Below, one piece after another: positions 1-7,717 of a DNA stretch of 64,000 nucleotides. Below the pieces are notes generated by a model that was not told the origin of the DNA, made no database searches, and saw only the letters and a list, made by a program, of their open reading frames with translations. Numbering within the stretch: position 1 is the first letter of the stretch; every line of letters begins with the position of its first letter. The translations under genes were made by a program, and so were the position numbers. The stretch is taken from the NCBI RefSeq assembly GCF_010729485.1, contig NZ_AP022609.1, forward strand, positions 124,001 to 188,000. Direction: 5' to 3'. This DNA is from Mycolicibacter hiberniae (GTDB lineage: Bacteria; Actinomycetota; Actinomycetes; Mycobacteriales; Mycobacteriaceae).

Positions 1-915
1 GGACCGCTCCGCCGCCGTCAGGTACACGAAGTTGGCGTGCGAATCGGTGGTGCGGGCACCTGCTGCGTGCAACCGGGCCCGCAGATAGCTGCGCTCGGCG
101 ACGATCCGGGCGATGCGCTGCTCCAACTGCGCTGCGGCCGCATACGACGCGGCCACCGCCTCGGTGCATCCGGCGCCGGTGCCGAACGGAAGCTGCGTCG
201 ACCACAGCAGGCCGGCCAGCGCCGGCGCCGCCAGCGCATAGCCGATCCGCAGCCCGGCCAGACCGTAGGCCTTGGAGAAGGTCCGCAACACGATCACGTT
301 CGGAAACCGCGCGATGAGGCGGGACACGTCGATGCGCCGGCCGGGGGAGACGAATTCGATGTAGGCCTCGTCGAGCACCACGATGGTGTCGGCGGGTACG
401 TTCGCAACCAGCCGTTCGACCTCGGCGACGGGCTCCACGGTTCCGGTCGGATTGTGCGGCCGGCACACCACGACCATCCGCGCATGTTGGGCGGCGTGCG
501 CCATGGCGGTCAGATCATGATGGCCGTCGCCGTCGAGTGGTATGTCGACCAGGTCCAGGCCGGCCATGCGCGCAAAAGCCGGAAACCCATCAAAAGTAGG
601 TGTGCTCAATACGATTCGTTCTCCGGGAGTTGCGAACGTTTGGAACACCCGCAGTGCCAGCCCGGACGCCCCGGAACCGATGGCCACGTTCTCCTCGCCC
701 ACCTGCGCGTGATCGGCTATCAGACGGCGCAACCGGAAGGGCAGAAAGTCCGGATAGCGGTTGGCCGCGCCCATGCGGTCGATCAGTGCCGCACGCACCG
801 CCGGCAGCGGCGGCAGCGGGCTCTCGTTGAGCGCCAACGCGAAAGGATCGACCGCTGACGGGCCCGCGCCGCTACGGTGCGCGATCAAGGAATCCGCATA
901 CGCCGCAGACGTCAT
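1..915 (-). CDS. PLP-dependent aminotransferase, HisC-like (C-terminus beyond window edge)
   Basis: This is a fold-type I aminotransferase of the class I/II (histidinol-phosphate aminotransferase) family. It starts with ATG at 915 and is still open at base 1, so 305 residues are visible and the C-terminus is missing. Landmarks in order are NPTG near residues 155-158, DEAY near 182-185, and the PLP-binding lysine in TFSKAYGLAGLR near residue 215. The start overlaps the stop of the KAS III-like gene (ATGA), so it is the fourth gene of the ThDP/SRPBCC/KAS III operon. It therefore probably aminates or deaminates a keto intermediate of that pathway rather than serving histidine synthesis. The substrate cannot be told from sequence. 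Confidence 0.85.
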   Translation of the reverse strand, partial: MTSAAYADSLIAHRSGAGPSAVDPFALALNESPLPPLPAVRAALIDRMGAANRYPDFLPFRLRRLIADHAQVGEENVAIGSGASGLALRVFQTFATPGERIVLSTPTFDGFPAFARMAGLDLVDIPLDGDGHHDLTAMAHAAQHARMVVVCRPHNPTGTVEPVAEVERLVANVPADTIVVLDEAYIEFVSPGRRIDVSRLIARFPNVIVLRTFSKAYGLAGLRIGYALAAPALAGLLWSTQLPFGTGAGCTEAVAASYAAAAQLEQRIARIVAERSYLRARLHAAGARTTDSHANFVYLTAAERS

Positions 916-1934
916 CGCGGCGGTCCGCCCCAGCGGATCGCGGCCGCACCGGCGAAATCACCGGCGTGCGCGAAGCCGGCCATCACCACCACCTCGCCCG
1001 GTGACACCCGCCGTTGGGCAATCGCGCGATCGAGGTTGATCGGGATACCGGCGCCGAACAGGTTGCCATACTGATCGAAGGTGTCCATATGGCGCGATTC
1101 GGGCACTTCGAGGGCTTCGCGCCAATTGCGCAGAAACACCCGGTTGGGCTGATTGGTGACCAGCAGGCCGATATCGGCGGCGGACACTCCGATGCGGTGA
1201 CACACCGCCAGGGCGACCTCGGGAACCTGCCGGTTTCCGCGCGCGAGCACCTTGGTGATCTTGTCGTCGGTGAATCCGATGTAGCCGGCCCCCGGCCCGG
1301 GTTGCCACCACTTGCGGTACGGGTCGACGGCGTAGGTCATATCGCCGGCGTACTGCCCGTAGGTCCGGCATTCGACGTCGAGGATCGGCGAGTGATCCGA
1401 CCGGGTCACCAACCCGACAGCGGCGCCGTCGCCGGGCACCGAGGCCTGCGGCTTTCCGCGCACGGCAGGCTGATCGAACACCTGACCGGCGGCGTTCTGG
1501 GCGATGGCGATCAACGCCGTGCGCCCGGCGCCGGCCGCCAGCAGCTGGCGGGCGACGTTGAGGCCCAGGATGAAGGCAGCGCAGCCGCCGTTGTGCAGGT
1601 CCAGCACCGTGGTCGGGTGCATCCCCAATCGGTGGGCGATGCCGCCGCCGGCGCCGCAGAACGGGATGTCGGGCAACTGAGTGTGCGTGATCAAGATGTC
1701 GACGTTCTCGATGACCTCTCGGCCGTGGCGTTCGATGATTCCCTGTGCCGCCTGCTCGATCATGTCGGCCGCGGTCTCGTCGGTTCCCACGTGGTGGCGG
1801 AACTTGGGTGCGCGGAACATCAGGTTGTCGCGCAACGTATCGGACTCGGCGAACTGCATGTAGTAATCGGCGCCGACGGGTTCGCCCGGAACATAGCTGG
1901 AGACGTCGGTCAGGCTGACGACGGATCGGTTCAT
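912..1934 (-). CDS. 3-oxoacyl-ACP synthase III-like condensing enzyme with Asn in the catalytic His position
   Basis: This is a thiolase-fold protein of the FabH/KAS III family, 340 residues from the ATG at 1934. An in-frame start 14 codons upstream would run into the preceding gene, so I prefer the internal ATG. The acyl-accepting cysteine is seen in HNGGC (Cys118) and the family asparagine in QYGNLFGAGIP (Asn291). The HQAN motif that normally carries the catalytic histidine reads NQPN (Asn261). KAS III needs His and Asn for decarboxylative condensation, so this enzyme may instead transfer acyl groups or condense without decarboxylation. It starts 7 nt after the SRPBCC gene and overlaps the aminotransferase. 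This looks like a specialised-metabolism enzyme, not the housekeeping FabH. Confidence 0.85.
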   Translation of the reverse strand: MNRSVVSLTDVSSYVPGEPVGADYYMQFAESDTLRDNLMFRAPKFRHHVGTDETAADMIEQAAQGIIERHGREVIENVDILITHTQLPDIPFCGAGGGIAHRLGMHPTTVLDLHNGGCAAFILGLNVARQLLAAGAGRTALIAIAQNAAGQVFDQPAVRGKPQASVPGDGAAVGLVTRSDHSPILDVECRTYGQYAGDMTYAVDPYRKWWQPGPGAGYIGFTDDKITKVLARGNRQVPEVALAVCHRIGVSAADIGLLVTNQPNRVFLRNWREALEVPESRHMDTFDQYGNLFGAGIPINLDRAIAQRRVSPGEVVVMAGFAHAGDFAGAAAIRWGGPPR

Positions 1935-1941
1935 GATCGAC

Positions 1942-2607
1942 TCACCGCATCCAGAACGGGGTGATCGGCAGGCCATTGCGGTGCCGGTATTCGGCGATCG
2001 CCTTCAAGTTCTTCAGTTCCAGCAGATGGCCGGCGCCGAACATGTCCCAGAAGTCGCCCACCCACACCGGTCGCTGCGGTGGCGCGGTGTCCGGATAGGG
2101 GTTGTGGTCGTAGAACGGGTGGTGGCAATTGGTCCACAGCACAACCGATCCGGGCTTGTTGAGCACGACCTGAGCGTCGATGACCCGCATCAGGTAGATC
2201 ATCCAGAGGTGGTCGGGCTGGTCCCAGGCGCAGTGATAGTCCACGGTACGCGCTTGCCGGTTGGACACCGTGCGGGTGTAGATCTTGGTTTCCGAACCCA
2301 GGCGGTCGTAGGCGAGCCAAAGCCCGGATTCGTCGGCCGGGGTGAAGCCGCGCAGACTGTAGGTCCACTCTTCCAAACAGCGGGTGTCGGAAAGGTATTC
2401 GAACAATTCGTCGGGCGGACAGTCGATGTAGTCGTTGACGGTGCAATAGTCGCCGAAGACCGCGTCGTGAGGGTAGACCGAGTGCATCATCTCCATGATG
2501 ATCGGGGTGGCGACCTCCCGGGGGCTGGTCTCGACGCGGACCAGGCCGTCGATGGGCCCCGGTGAGCCGGTGTGAACGCTGATATCAGCGAGTGCTGGCA
2601 ACGACAT
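1942..2607 (-). CDS. SRPBCC (START/polyketide cyclase-like) protein
   Basis: This 221-residue protein looks like a SRPBCC-superfamily fold: residues 54-75 resemble the N-terminal strand and 'vWeyLtD...W' pattern of aromatase/cyclase-like proteins (YIDCPPDELFEYLSD, then EEW), followed by alternating hydrophobic strands and a C-terminal helix. The family binds hydrophobic ligands and often cyclises or dehydrates polyketides. The start is supported by a strong AGGAGG about 6 nt upstream of the ATG at 2607. It overlaps the end of the ThDP gene by 23 nt, so the two are translationally coupled. In this operon a role on the product of the ThDP or KAS III enzyme is likely, but no reaction can be assigned. 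Confidence 0.65.
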   Translation of the reverse strand: MSLPALADISVHTGSPGPIDGLVRVETSPREVATPIIMEMMHSVYPHDAVFGDYCTVNDYIDCPPDELFEYLSDTRCLEEWTYSLRGFTPADESGLWLAYDRLGSETKIYTRTVSNRQARTVDYHCAWDQPDHLWMIYLMRVIDAQVVLNKPGSVVLWTNCHHPFYDHNPYPDTAPPQRPVWVGDFWDMFGAGHLLELKNLKAIAEYRHRNGLPITPFWMR

Positions 2608-4324
2608 TGCAGTGATCCTCCTGGTGGGTGGTTACTTCGCCGTTGTGGCGGAGTGCGGTGTCGGGTTTGGCCGAGGGGGCAAGGAACGGGGCGAACGGGG
2701 GTATCTCGTCGGCGGCGCACTCGACGCTGATCACCGACGGGCCGTTGCGGTCCAACGCCCGTGCCACCGCCTCGGCGAACGCGCCGGCGTCGGTGGCGTC
2801 GATGGCGGTGAGGCCCGGCAACATCGAGGCCAGACCGGCGCCGAGGTGGCTGGGAGTGAAGCGGTTGTAGCTGTAGAGGCCGTCGTAGAAAAGCTGCTCG
2901 CGGGTGACGCACATGGCGTGCGCGTTGTTGTTCAACAGCACGAACAGGATCGGAAGGCGGTATTGGACGGCGGTGTGAATCTCCATCCCGTGCATGAAGA
3001 ACGCGCCGTCTCCGGCGATCACCACGGTGCGCCGGCCGCGGCCCAGTGCCGTGCCGATACCGGCGCCGAAGCTGTAGCCCATGCCGCCCATACCGAGTGC
3101 AGCCAGGTAGCGACCGCCGCGGCGCGGCGGCAGGTAGTGGATCGCCGCCGCGCCGGTGTTGCCGGCATCGACGACGATGTCGGTGCCGTCGGGCAGCGTG
3201 CGGTCCAGCACGGCCATCGCATCCCGATAGCGCACTCCCGGGCCGGTGTAGGGCGGGGGAGCCAACGCGGTGCGTGGCACCGTCTCGGGTACGCGTAGCC
3301 ACCGCGGACGCCCGGCGCCGGAGAGTTCCCGGCAGATGGCGCGCAGCGACACGCGAAGGTCGGCGGTGTGCACGTGTGTGCACGGCAGGTACGGCGCCGC
3401 TGAACCGATCGACAGGGTGCGAACAGCGCTCAGGGCTTCATCGAGGCCGGCGCGCGCCGTCAGCGACAGTCGGGTTCCCACCACCAGGCACACCGCGCTG
3501 GCGTGCAGGGTCTCGACGACTGACGGGTGGCCCATCACACCTGCCACCCCCAGTGCTGAGGAGGCTCCCAGACCCGTTGTGCCGGAGACATCCTTGGCGT
3601 CCGGGACGCACACCACCCGGGCCCGCAGCAGTGCCCGCAGGTTCTCGAGTTCGGCGCGGGCGTCGTCGCGGGCCACCTGCTCGCCCGCGATGATCGTGAC
3701 CGGTCCGTGGGCGTTGCGCAGCGCCCGCAGGATGGGATGCGGGTCGCTGATCACGCGATGATCGCCGCCGTGGTAGGCGCCGGAAGTCGGAATCGTGATG
3801 AGTGCCTGCTGAACATCCTTGGGCAGCAGAAGTACTGCGGGCCCACCGGTGCGTGCGGCGGCGATCGCGCGAGGTAGGGCAGCCAGGATGTGTTCGGGGT
3901 CGGTCACCCGCTCGCAGAAGACCGATACCGCCGAGAACAACGCCTGCGCGTCGAGTGCGCCGTTGCGGCCGCTGGTGTCTTGAAAACTGCCCCGGCCGTC
4001 CAAAGCGCTCGGCGCCTGGCCTACCAGCGCCAGCACCGGCACCCGGCTGGCCAAGGATTCACCCAGACCGGCAATAAGATTCAGCGCGCCGCCGCCCGAC
4101 GTGGCGGCCACCACTCCCAGGCCGGCGCCGCTGCGGCTGTAGCCATCGGCCATGGTGGCCGCGGAGAACTCATGTTTGGCCAGCACCGCGGTGATGCCGG
4201 GGAGGAAATACGCTGCGTCGTAAAGATCTTCGATATTCGCGCCATCGACGCCGAAGATGTGACCGACTCCCATGGCCGCCAACTGGGCGACGATGTGATC
4301 GACCACGGTAGCAATCCTGGACAT
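2585..4324 (-). CDS. Thiamine-diphosphate-dependent enzyme, acetolactate synthase/decarboxylase type
   Basis: This is a full-length ThDP enzyme of 579 residues with the usual Pyr, central and PP domains. The activating glutamate lies in AKHEF (Glu52), and the PP domain has the GDG...NN metal/diphosphate motif (GDG at 438-440, NN at 465-466). The overall layout is that of AHAS, benzoylformate decarboxylase and acyloin-forming enzymes. No acetolactate regulatory subunit follows; instead come a cyclase-like protein, a KAS III-like enzyme and an aminotransferase, which argues for carboligation or 2-keto-acid decarboxylation in a secondary pathway. It is the first gene of the operon, and a sigma-L-type promoter lies about 30-57 nt upstream of the ATG. 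Confidence 0.85.
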   Translation of the reverse strand: MSRIATVVDHIVAQLAAMGVGHIFGVDGANIEDLYDAAYFLPGITAVLAKHEFSAATMADGYSRSGAGLGVVAATSGGGALNLIAGLGESLASRVPVLALVGQAPSALDGRGSFQDTSGRNGALDAQALFSAVSVFCERVTDPEHILAALPRAIAAARTGGPAVLLLPKDVQQALITIPTSGAYHGGDHRVISDPHPILRALRNAHGPVTIIAGEQVARDDARAELENLRALLRARVVCVPDAKDVSGTTGLGASSALGVAGVMGHPSVVETLHASAVCLVVGTRLSLTARAGLDEALSAVRTLSIGSAAPYLPCTHVHTADLRVSLRAICRELSGAGRPRWLRVPETVPRTALAPPPYTGPGVRYRDAMAVLDRTLPDGTDIVVDAGNTGAAAIHYLPPRRGGRYLAALGMGGMGYSFGAGIGTALGRGRRTVVIAGDGAFFMHGMEIHTAVQYRLPILFVLLNNNAHAMCVTREQLFYDGLYSYNRFTPSHLGAGLASMLPGLTAIDATDAGAFAEAVARALDRNGPSVISVECAADEIPPFAPFLAPSAKPDTALRHNGEVTTHQEDHCNVVASTR

Positions 4325-4353
4325 CTGCCCGCCTAACTCGTGACGATGTCATT

Positions 4354-4381
4354 GACACGGTTCGCGGCGGGCTTTGGTTCA
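4354..4381 (-). promoter_or_regulatory. Sigma-L-type promoter of the ThDP/KAS III operon
   Basis: On the minus strand the -35 is TGAACC (4381-4376), followed by 16 nt and the -10 CGTGTC (4359-4354). This equals the sigma-L consensus as I recall it for M. tuberculosis (TGAACC-N16/17-CGT). It sits between the rslA stop and the ThDP start, giving a leader of roughly 20 nt. Confidence 0.75.
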
Positions 4382-4410
4382 GGAGCCATCGCTTGACGGC
4401 TCGGCACGAG

Positions 4411-5115
4411 CTACAGCGTGCGCTCCAGCAGGACCTTGCCGTCAACGGCCGAAACCACTTGAACGGCAGCGATTTGATGCGACGGTGTCGAGATGCTGCC
4501 CGCCGGTGTGGCAGTGTGCCCGGGTTCAGCGACCCAGGTCGCCAACCGGGTCTGGCTGCCGTCGCGTCCCACCACCACCAACGCCAGGGTGTCGTGGTGG
4601 GCGTTCACCGGCGCCAGGCAGACACAGCTCAAGTCGATGTAGCTGCCCCAGGAGTTGTCGGTGACAACGACCGTACTGGCCAGCGCCGTCGTTCCGACCT
4701 GCGCCATCGGCACCGCATCGTGGTGAGGTGATGTCGTGGTGGCGTCGATGCCGATCAGCACACCGATGCCCAGGACGGCCGCCGCGGCAGCCGACGCCGA
4801 CCACGTCACCAGCCGGGTACGGCGGCGACGCCGGCGCACCTCGGTGAGCAGGGCCGGCAGCAGAGTGCCCGGGGGCGGCGGCTGCGCGGCACCGGAGGCA
4901 TCCATCGCGGTGACACCGGCATCGTCGAGCTGCGAGAGCAGGGCAGGCACGCCGCTGATCTCGGCGACGGCCTCGCGGCACTGCGCGCACCCGGCGAGGT
5001 GCCCTTCGAATTCTCGCCGATCAGCCGGTGACAACGACCCGAGCACGTAGGCGGCATCCCACATCGCGTAAGGGTGCTCGCCGTCGGCCGGGGCGAACTC
5101 TCGTGGCGTGGTCAT
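4411..5115 (-). CDS. rslA: Membrane-anchored zinc anti-sigma factor RslA
   Basis: This 234-residue protein has an N-terminal zinc anti-sigma domain (residues about 15-55) with the HxxxCxxC motif: His39, Cys43, Cys46. A single transmembrane helix lies near residues 103-125, after an Arg-rich stretch, followed by an extracytoplasmic domain of about 110 residues. It overlaps sigL by ATGA, the arrangement of M. tuberculosis sigL-rslA. The cytoplasmic zinc domain is known to bind sigma-L and to release it on oxidation of the zinc site. The same zinc domain recurs at the N-terminus of the dioxygenase gene at 5707-7335. Confidence 0.9.
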   Translation of the reverse strand: MTTPREFAPADGEHPYAMWDAAYVLGSLSPADRREFEGHLAGCAQCREAVAEISGVPALLSQLDDAGVTAMDASGAAQPPPPGTLLPALLTEVRRRRRRTRLVTWSASAAAAAVLGIGVLIGIDATTTSPHHDAVPMAQVGTTALASTVVVTDNSWGSYIDLSCVCLAPVNAHHDTLALVVVGRDGSQTRLATWVAEPGHTATPAGSISTPSHQIAAVQVVSAVDGKVLLERTL

Positions 5116-5645
5116 CGTGTCACCCCCATCTCCTGTAGGGCGAGTCGTAGAGCCCGTACCGCATAGTGCAGGCGTGATTTCACAGTTCCCTCAGCGATCC
5201 CGAGGTTCTCGGCGATCTGGCCCGTACTCCATCCACGGTAATAGGAGCGCTCGATCACCGCCCGGTGTTCCTCCGACAGACGGGTCATCGCGTCGCCGAT
5301 CAGCATCCGGTCCAGGGCGTTGTCCACCTCGTCGCGAGTGGCCTGCTCGGGGGCGGTCGTCTCGTCGAGCGATGCGACGACGTGACGGTACCGCGCGCTG
5401 CGTCGTTCATCGATGATCATGTTGCGGGCCACGGTGCACAACCAGGCCCGAGGCGAGCGTTCGGCGTCGCCGATGACCTCCGGGTGTTGCCAGGCACGCA
5501 GCAGCGTCTCCTGCACGACGTCTTCGGCGCGGCTGGCATCGCCGGTCAAGCGCAGGGCGTAGCGCCATAACACCGCGGCGTGCTCCTCGTAGAGCCCTCG
5601 TATCAGCGCGGCTTCATGGTCCGACGGAATACCGGTCCGAGGCAA
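5112..5645 (-). CDS. sigL: ECF RNA polymerase sigma factor SigL
   Basis: ECF sigma factor with region 2 (LRLTGDASRAEDVVQETLL) and region 4 (RGWSTGQIAENLGIAEGT), very close to M. tuberculosis SigL. I choose the TTG at 5645: it is preceded by a near-perfect GGAGGTGA at 5651-5658, gives 177 residues, and lies just downstream of its promoter. An upstream ATG at 5705 would fall inside the -35 region. The gene overlaps rslA by 4 nt. In M. tuberculosis sigma-L controls its own operon, mpt53 and polyketide/lipid genes. The promoter evidence here extends that to the neighbouring operons. Confidence 0.92.
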   Translation of the reverse strand: MPRTGIPSDHEAALIRGLYEEHAAVLWRYALRLTGDASRAEDVVQETLLRAWQHPEVIGDAERSPRAWLCTVARNMIIDERRSARYRHVVASLDETTAPEQATRDEVDNALDRMLIGDAMTRLSEEHRAVIERSYYRGWSTGQIAENLGIAEGTVKSRLHYAVRALRLALQEMGVTR

Positions 5646-5666
5646 GCTGATCACCTCCTGCCTAAT

Positions 5667-5694
5667 GGCACGAAGTGCGAGCCCGCCGGGTTCA
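5667..5694 (-). promoter_or_regulatory. Autoregulatory sigma-L promoter upstream of sigL
   Basis: Minus strand: -35 TGAACC at 5694-5689, 16-nt spacer, -10 CGTGCC at 5672-5667. The predicted start is near 5660, immediately before the ribosome binding site, so the leader is very short. The -35 begins 12 nt after the dioxygenase stop codon, so sigL can be transcribed independently of the upstream pair. Confidence 0.75.
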
Positions 5695-5706
5695 TGTTTT
5701 GGCACC

Positions 5707-7335
5707 TCAGTCCGGGATCCAGCTCCCGTGAAAGCCGTGCGGCACGCGCCGCGGCAGTCGTACCCGGGCGACTGGTGGGGCGTCGAAGTCCGACGCGTTG
5801 AGGATCACCAGGTCGCTGGACTCGCGGACCGGACTGTAGACGTAACTCAGATACCAGCCGGCCGATTCGTCCCGCTGGCCCGGCGCCGGTGCGAACACCG
5901 CCTCATCAGGCGCGCCCGCCATGCCGTTGACGCCGAATCGGTGCACCTCGGCGCTGTCGTGAACCAGGTCGTAGCGGACCAGGCCCTGCGTGCTGACCGC
6001 GACGGCGTAGCGAGCGTCGGCACCGACGCGGCGGTCGTCCACGCGGGGGAACTCGATGTCGCGGTCGTCGAGCTGGGTCTGGGCCACCGCGCCGGTGGCC
6101 AGGTCGATCGTCCAGCGCCACAGCGCGGCGGTGGTCTCGAAGTCGCTACTGCCGCGCCACAGTTCGGGGTAGCGGACCACATGCAGCACTATCTCGTTGC
6201 CGCGGTGCGATTCCACGTCGAATGCGTTGGCGATGTGGAAGACGTAGCACGGGTCGATGTCGAACCAGCGGACCGGACCGAAGGGGTCGTCGCGGCGCAA
6301 CACGCCGATGCGGGCGCCGTAGGTGTCGTCCCAGCGGTACGGCAGGTCACGCTCGATGGGCCCGGTGAGCGCGACCCGCGGATTGAACACCAACGGCAGG
6401 TCCAGGAACACCACATGCTGCGCGGTCAGCGCGAAGTCATGCATCAGCGTCAGTCCGGGGACCTCGATCGGACGGCGAACCCTCACGGTGCCGTCAGCAC
6501 CGGCCCGGTAGTAGTTGATGTGCGGCCGGGTCAGATCGCCGTAGCCGAAGAAGTGCAGTTCGCCGGTGGCGGGACAGACTTTGGGGTGCGGGGCCATCGA
6601 ATCGACCAGTTGGCCGCCGAAGTCGTAGGCACCCACCGTGTCCAAGTCGTGGGTGATCTCGTAGGGCAACGCGGTGTCCATCAGGGCCAGGGTCTTGCCG
6701 GCGTGCTGGATCACGTGCGTGTTGGCCGCGCTGGCCCGCAGATTGCGGCTGCCGTCGTCGTTGAGCGGCGGGACCCGACGTTCGAAGCTGTCGGTGCGCA
6801 CCCAACGGTTGCGGTACCAGGCAGCCCGGCCGTTCTCCAGCCGAACCCCGTGCACCATGCCGTCCCCGGTGCACCAGTGCCCGCCCGCGTCGCGCGGGTT
6901 GGGGCCGTTACGCAGATACCAGCCGTTCAGTTCGGCCGGGATACTTCCCTCGACCGTCAGGTCGAAGGCGGTGAGCTCGTCGGGGACCGGGCCGTAGTTG
7001 CCGGGCCGGAAGACCGGAAACACCGTTTCCGGCGGCTGCAGCACCGCCACCGGGGCGGCGGAATCCCGCTGATCCGTGAGCCCGTGGACGCTGTGGGCTA
7101 CTCGGGTGCGTGCGGTCGGGAAATGTGCGCTGCGCTCGCCGTCGACGGCGGGGGTGAAGTCCTCACGGTCCAGCAGGGACAGCACCGCGGGCATCTCGGC
7201 GAGTGTGTGGACGGCTTCCTGGCACAACGCGCATTGCGCCAGGTGTGTCTCGAATTCGCGACGGTCGGCCACCGACAGGGATCCCAGCACGTAGGCGGCA
7301 TCCCACTTGCTGTACTCGTGGTGCGACGTGGTCAT
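5707..7335 (-). CDS. Fusion: RslA-like zinc anti-sigma domain + carotenoid cleavage dioxygenase
   Basis: One uninterrupted 542-residue frame. Residues 1-58 are a close paralogue of the RslA zinc domain (both share WDAAYVLGSLS and the HxxxCxxC motif; here His31, Cys35, Cys38). A linker of about 45 residues leads into a complete carotenoid cleavage dioxygenase from about residue 105, with the ELNGWYLRNGPNP entry motif, GDGMVHG, and all four iron-binding histidines (His250, His299, His367, His536 near the C-terminus). There is no transmembrane helix, so the anti-sigma domain is predicted to be cytosolic. It overlaps the region-4-only sigma gene by ATGA, mirroring sigL-rslA. The dioxygenase would cleave a carotenoid or stilbene-like double bond. 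Whether the zinc domain still binds a sigma factor is unknown. Confidence 0.88.
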   Translation of the reverse strand: MTTSHHEYSKWDAAYVLGSLSVADRREFETHLAQCALCQEAVHTLAEMPAVLSLLDREDFTPAVDGERSAHFPTARTRVAHSVHGLTDQRDSAAPVAVLQPPETVFPVFRPGNYGPVPDELTAFDLTVEGSIPAELNGWYLRNGPNPRDAGGHWCTGDGMVHGVRLENGRAAWYRNRWVRTDSFERRVPPLNDDGSRNLRASAANTHVIQHAGKTLALMDTALPYEITHDLDTVGAYDFGGQLVDSMAPHPKVCPATGELHFFGYGDLTRPHINYYRAGADGTVRVRRPIEVPGLTLMHDFALTAQHVVFLDLPLVFNPRVALTGPIERDLPYRWDDTYGARIGVLRRDDPFGPVRWFDIDPCYVFHIANAFDVESHRGNEIVLHVVRYPELWRGSSDFETTAALWRWTIDLATGAVAQTQLDDRDIEFPRVDDRRVGADARYAVAVSTQGLVRYDLVHDSAEVHRFGVNGMAGAPDEAVFAPAPGQRDESAGWYLSYVYSPVRESSDLVILNASDFDAPPVARVRLPRRVPHGFHGSWIPD

Positions 7336-7634
7336 AGCACCGTTCCCATGTCTCGCAGTGTCTGTTGCAGGGTCCGCAGGGCGTAGTGCAGCTGGGCTTT
7401 CACGGTGTTTTCGGCGATCTGCAGATCTGCCGCGATCTGTGCGGTGCTCCAGCCGTCGGAGACGGCACGCCGCAGCAGGGCCCGGTGATCGGTGGAGAGC
7501 CGCGCCAGCGCGGTGGCGACCCGGGCGCGGGTGGGCGCGACACCGGGGGGTGTGGTGGGTGAGGCGCTGCTCAGGCGGCCGTGATCGTCAGTGGTCATGA
7601 CACTGCGGATCCGGTCCCGGGTGCCTGGCGGCAC
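7332..7634 (-). CDS. SigL-like protein reduced to sigma region 4
   Basis: This protein of at most 100 residues (GTG at 7634; an ATG at 7598 would give 88) has a C-terminal half that aligns with region 4 of SigL: LSTDHRALLRR, then GWSTAQIAADLQIAENT, then LHYALRTLQ. No region 2 is encoded upstream in any frame, and only about 90 nt separate it from its promoter. It can bind DNA or an anti-sigma domain but should not melt promoters. The stop overlaps the start of the zinc-domain/dioxygenase fusion by ATGA. It is most simply a remnant of a duplicated sigL-rslA operon kept as a regulator, although decay is possible. Confidence 0.75.
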   Translation of the reverse strand: MPPGTRDRIRSVMTTDDHGRLSSASPTTPPGVAPTRARVATALARLSTDHRALLRRAVSDGWSTAQIAADLQIAENTVKAQLHYALRTLQQTLRDMGTVL

Positions 7635-7698
7635 CTGATTGCCCGGCCGCGGCTTCCCGCGGGTGGTGTCGATCTTCCGCTGGTTTTCTTCTCTGCAT
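7588..7698 (-). CDS. Possible 36-residue leader ORF ahead of the region-4 protein
   Basis: The first ATG (7698) after the sigma-L-type promoter follows GGGAGG with a 7-nt gap, the best ribosome binding site in this leader. It opens a basic 36-residue frame that ends just inside the region-4 gene. It does not resemble sigma region 2 or any family I know. It may be a translated leader or simply a by-product of the deletion that removed region 2. Confidence 0.3.
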   Translation of the reverse strand: MQRRKPAEDRHHPREAAAGQSGAARHPGPDPQCHDH

Positions 7699-7717
7699 GC
7701 ACCAGCCTCCCGGAGGT

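Noticed and set aside
37..858. A 273-codon plus-strand frame at the window start
   Set aside because: Antisense to the aminotransferase, whose PLP-lysine and NPTG motifs are on the minus strand.
4411..7335. Assembly duplication of sigL-rslA explaining the second zinc domain and region 4
   Set aside because: The two copies differ at many positions and have separate promoters and different C-terminal parts, so they are diverged paralogues rather than an assembly repeat.
5665..7386. A 573-codon plus-strand frame opposite the zinc-domain/dioxygenase gene
   Set aside because: No family resemblance. The minus strand carries all the dioxygenase histidines and the anti-sigma motif in one frame.
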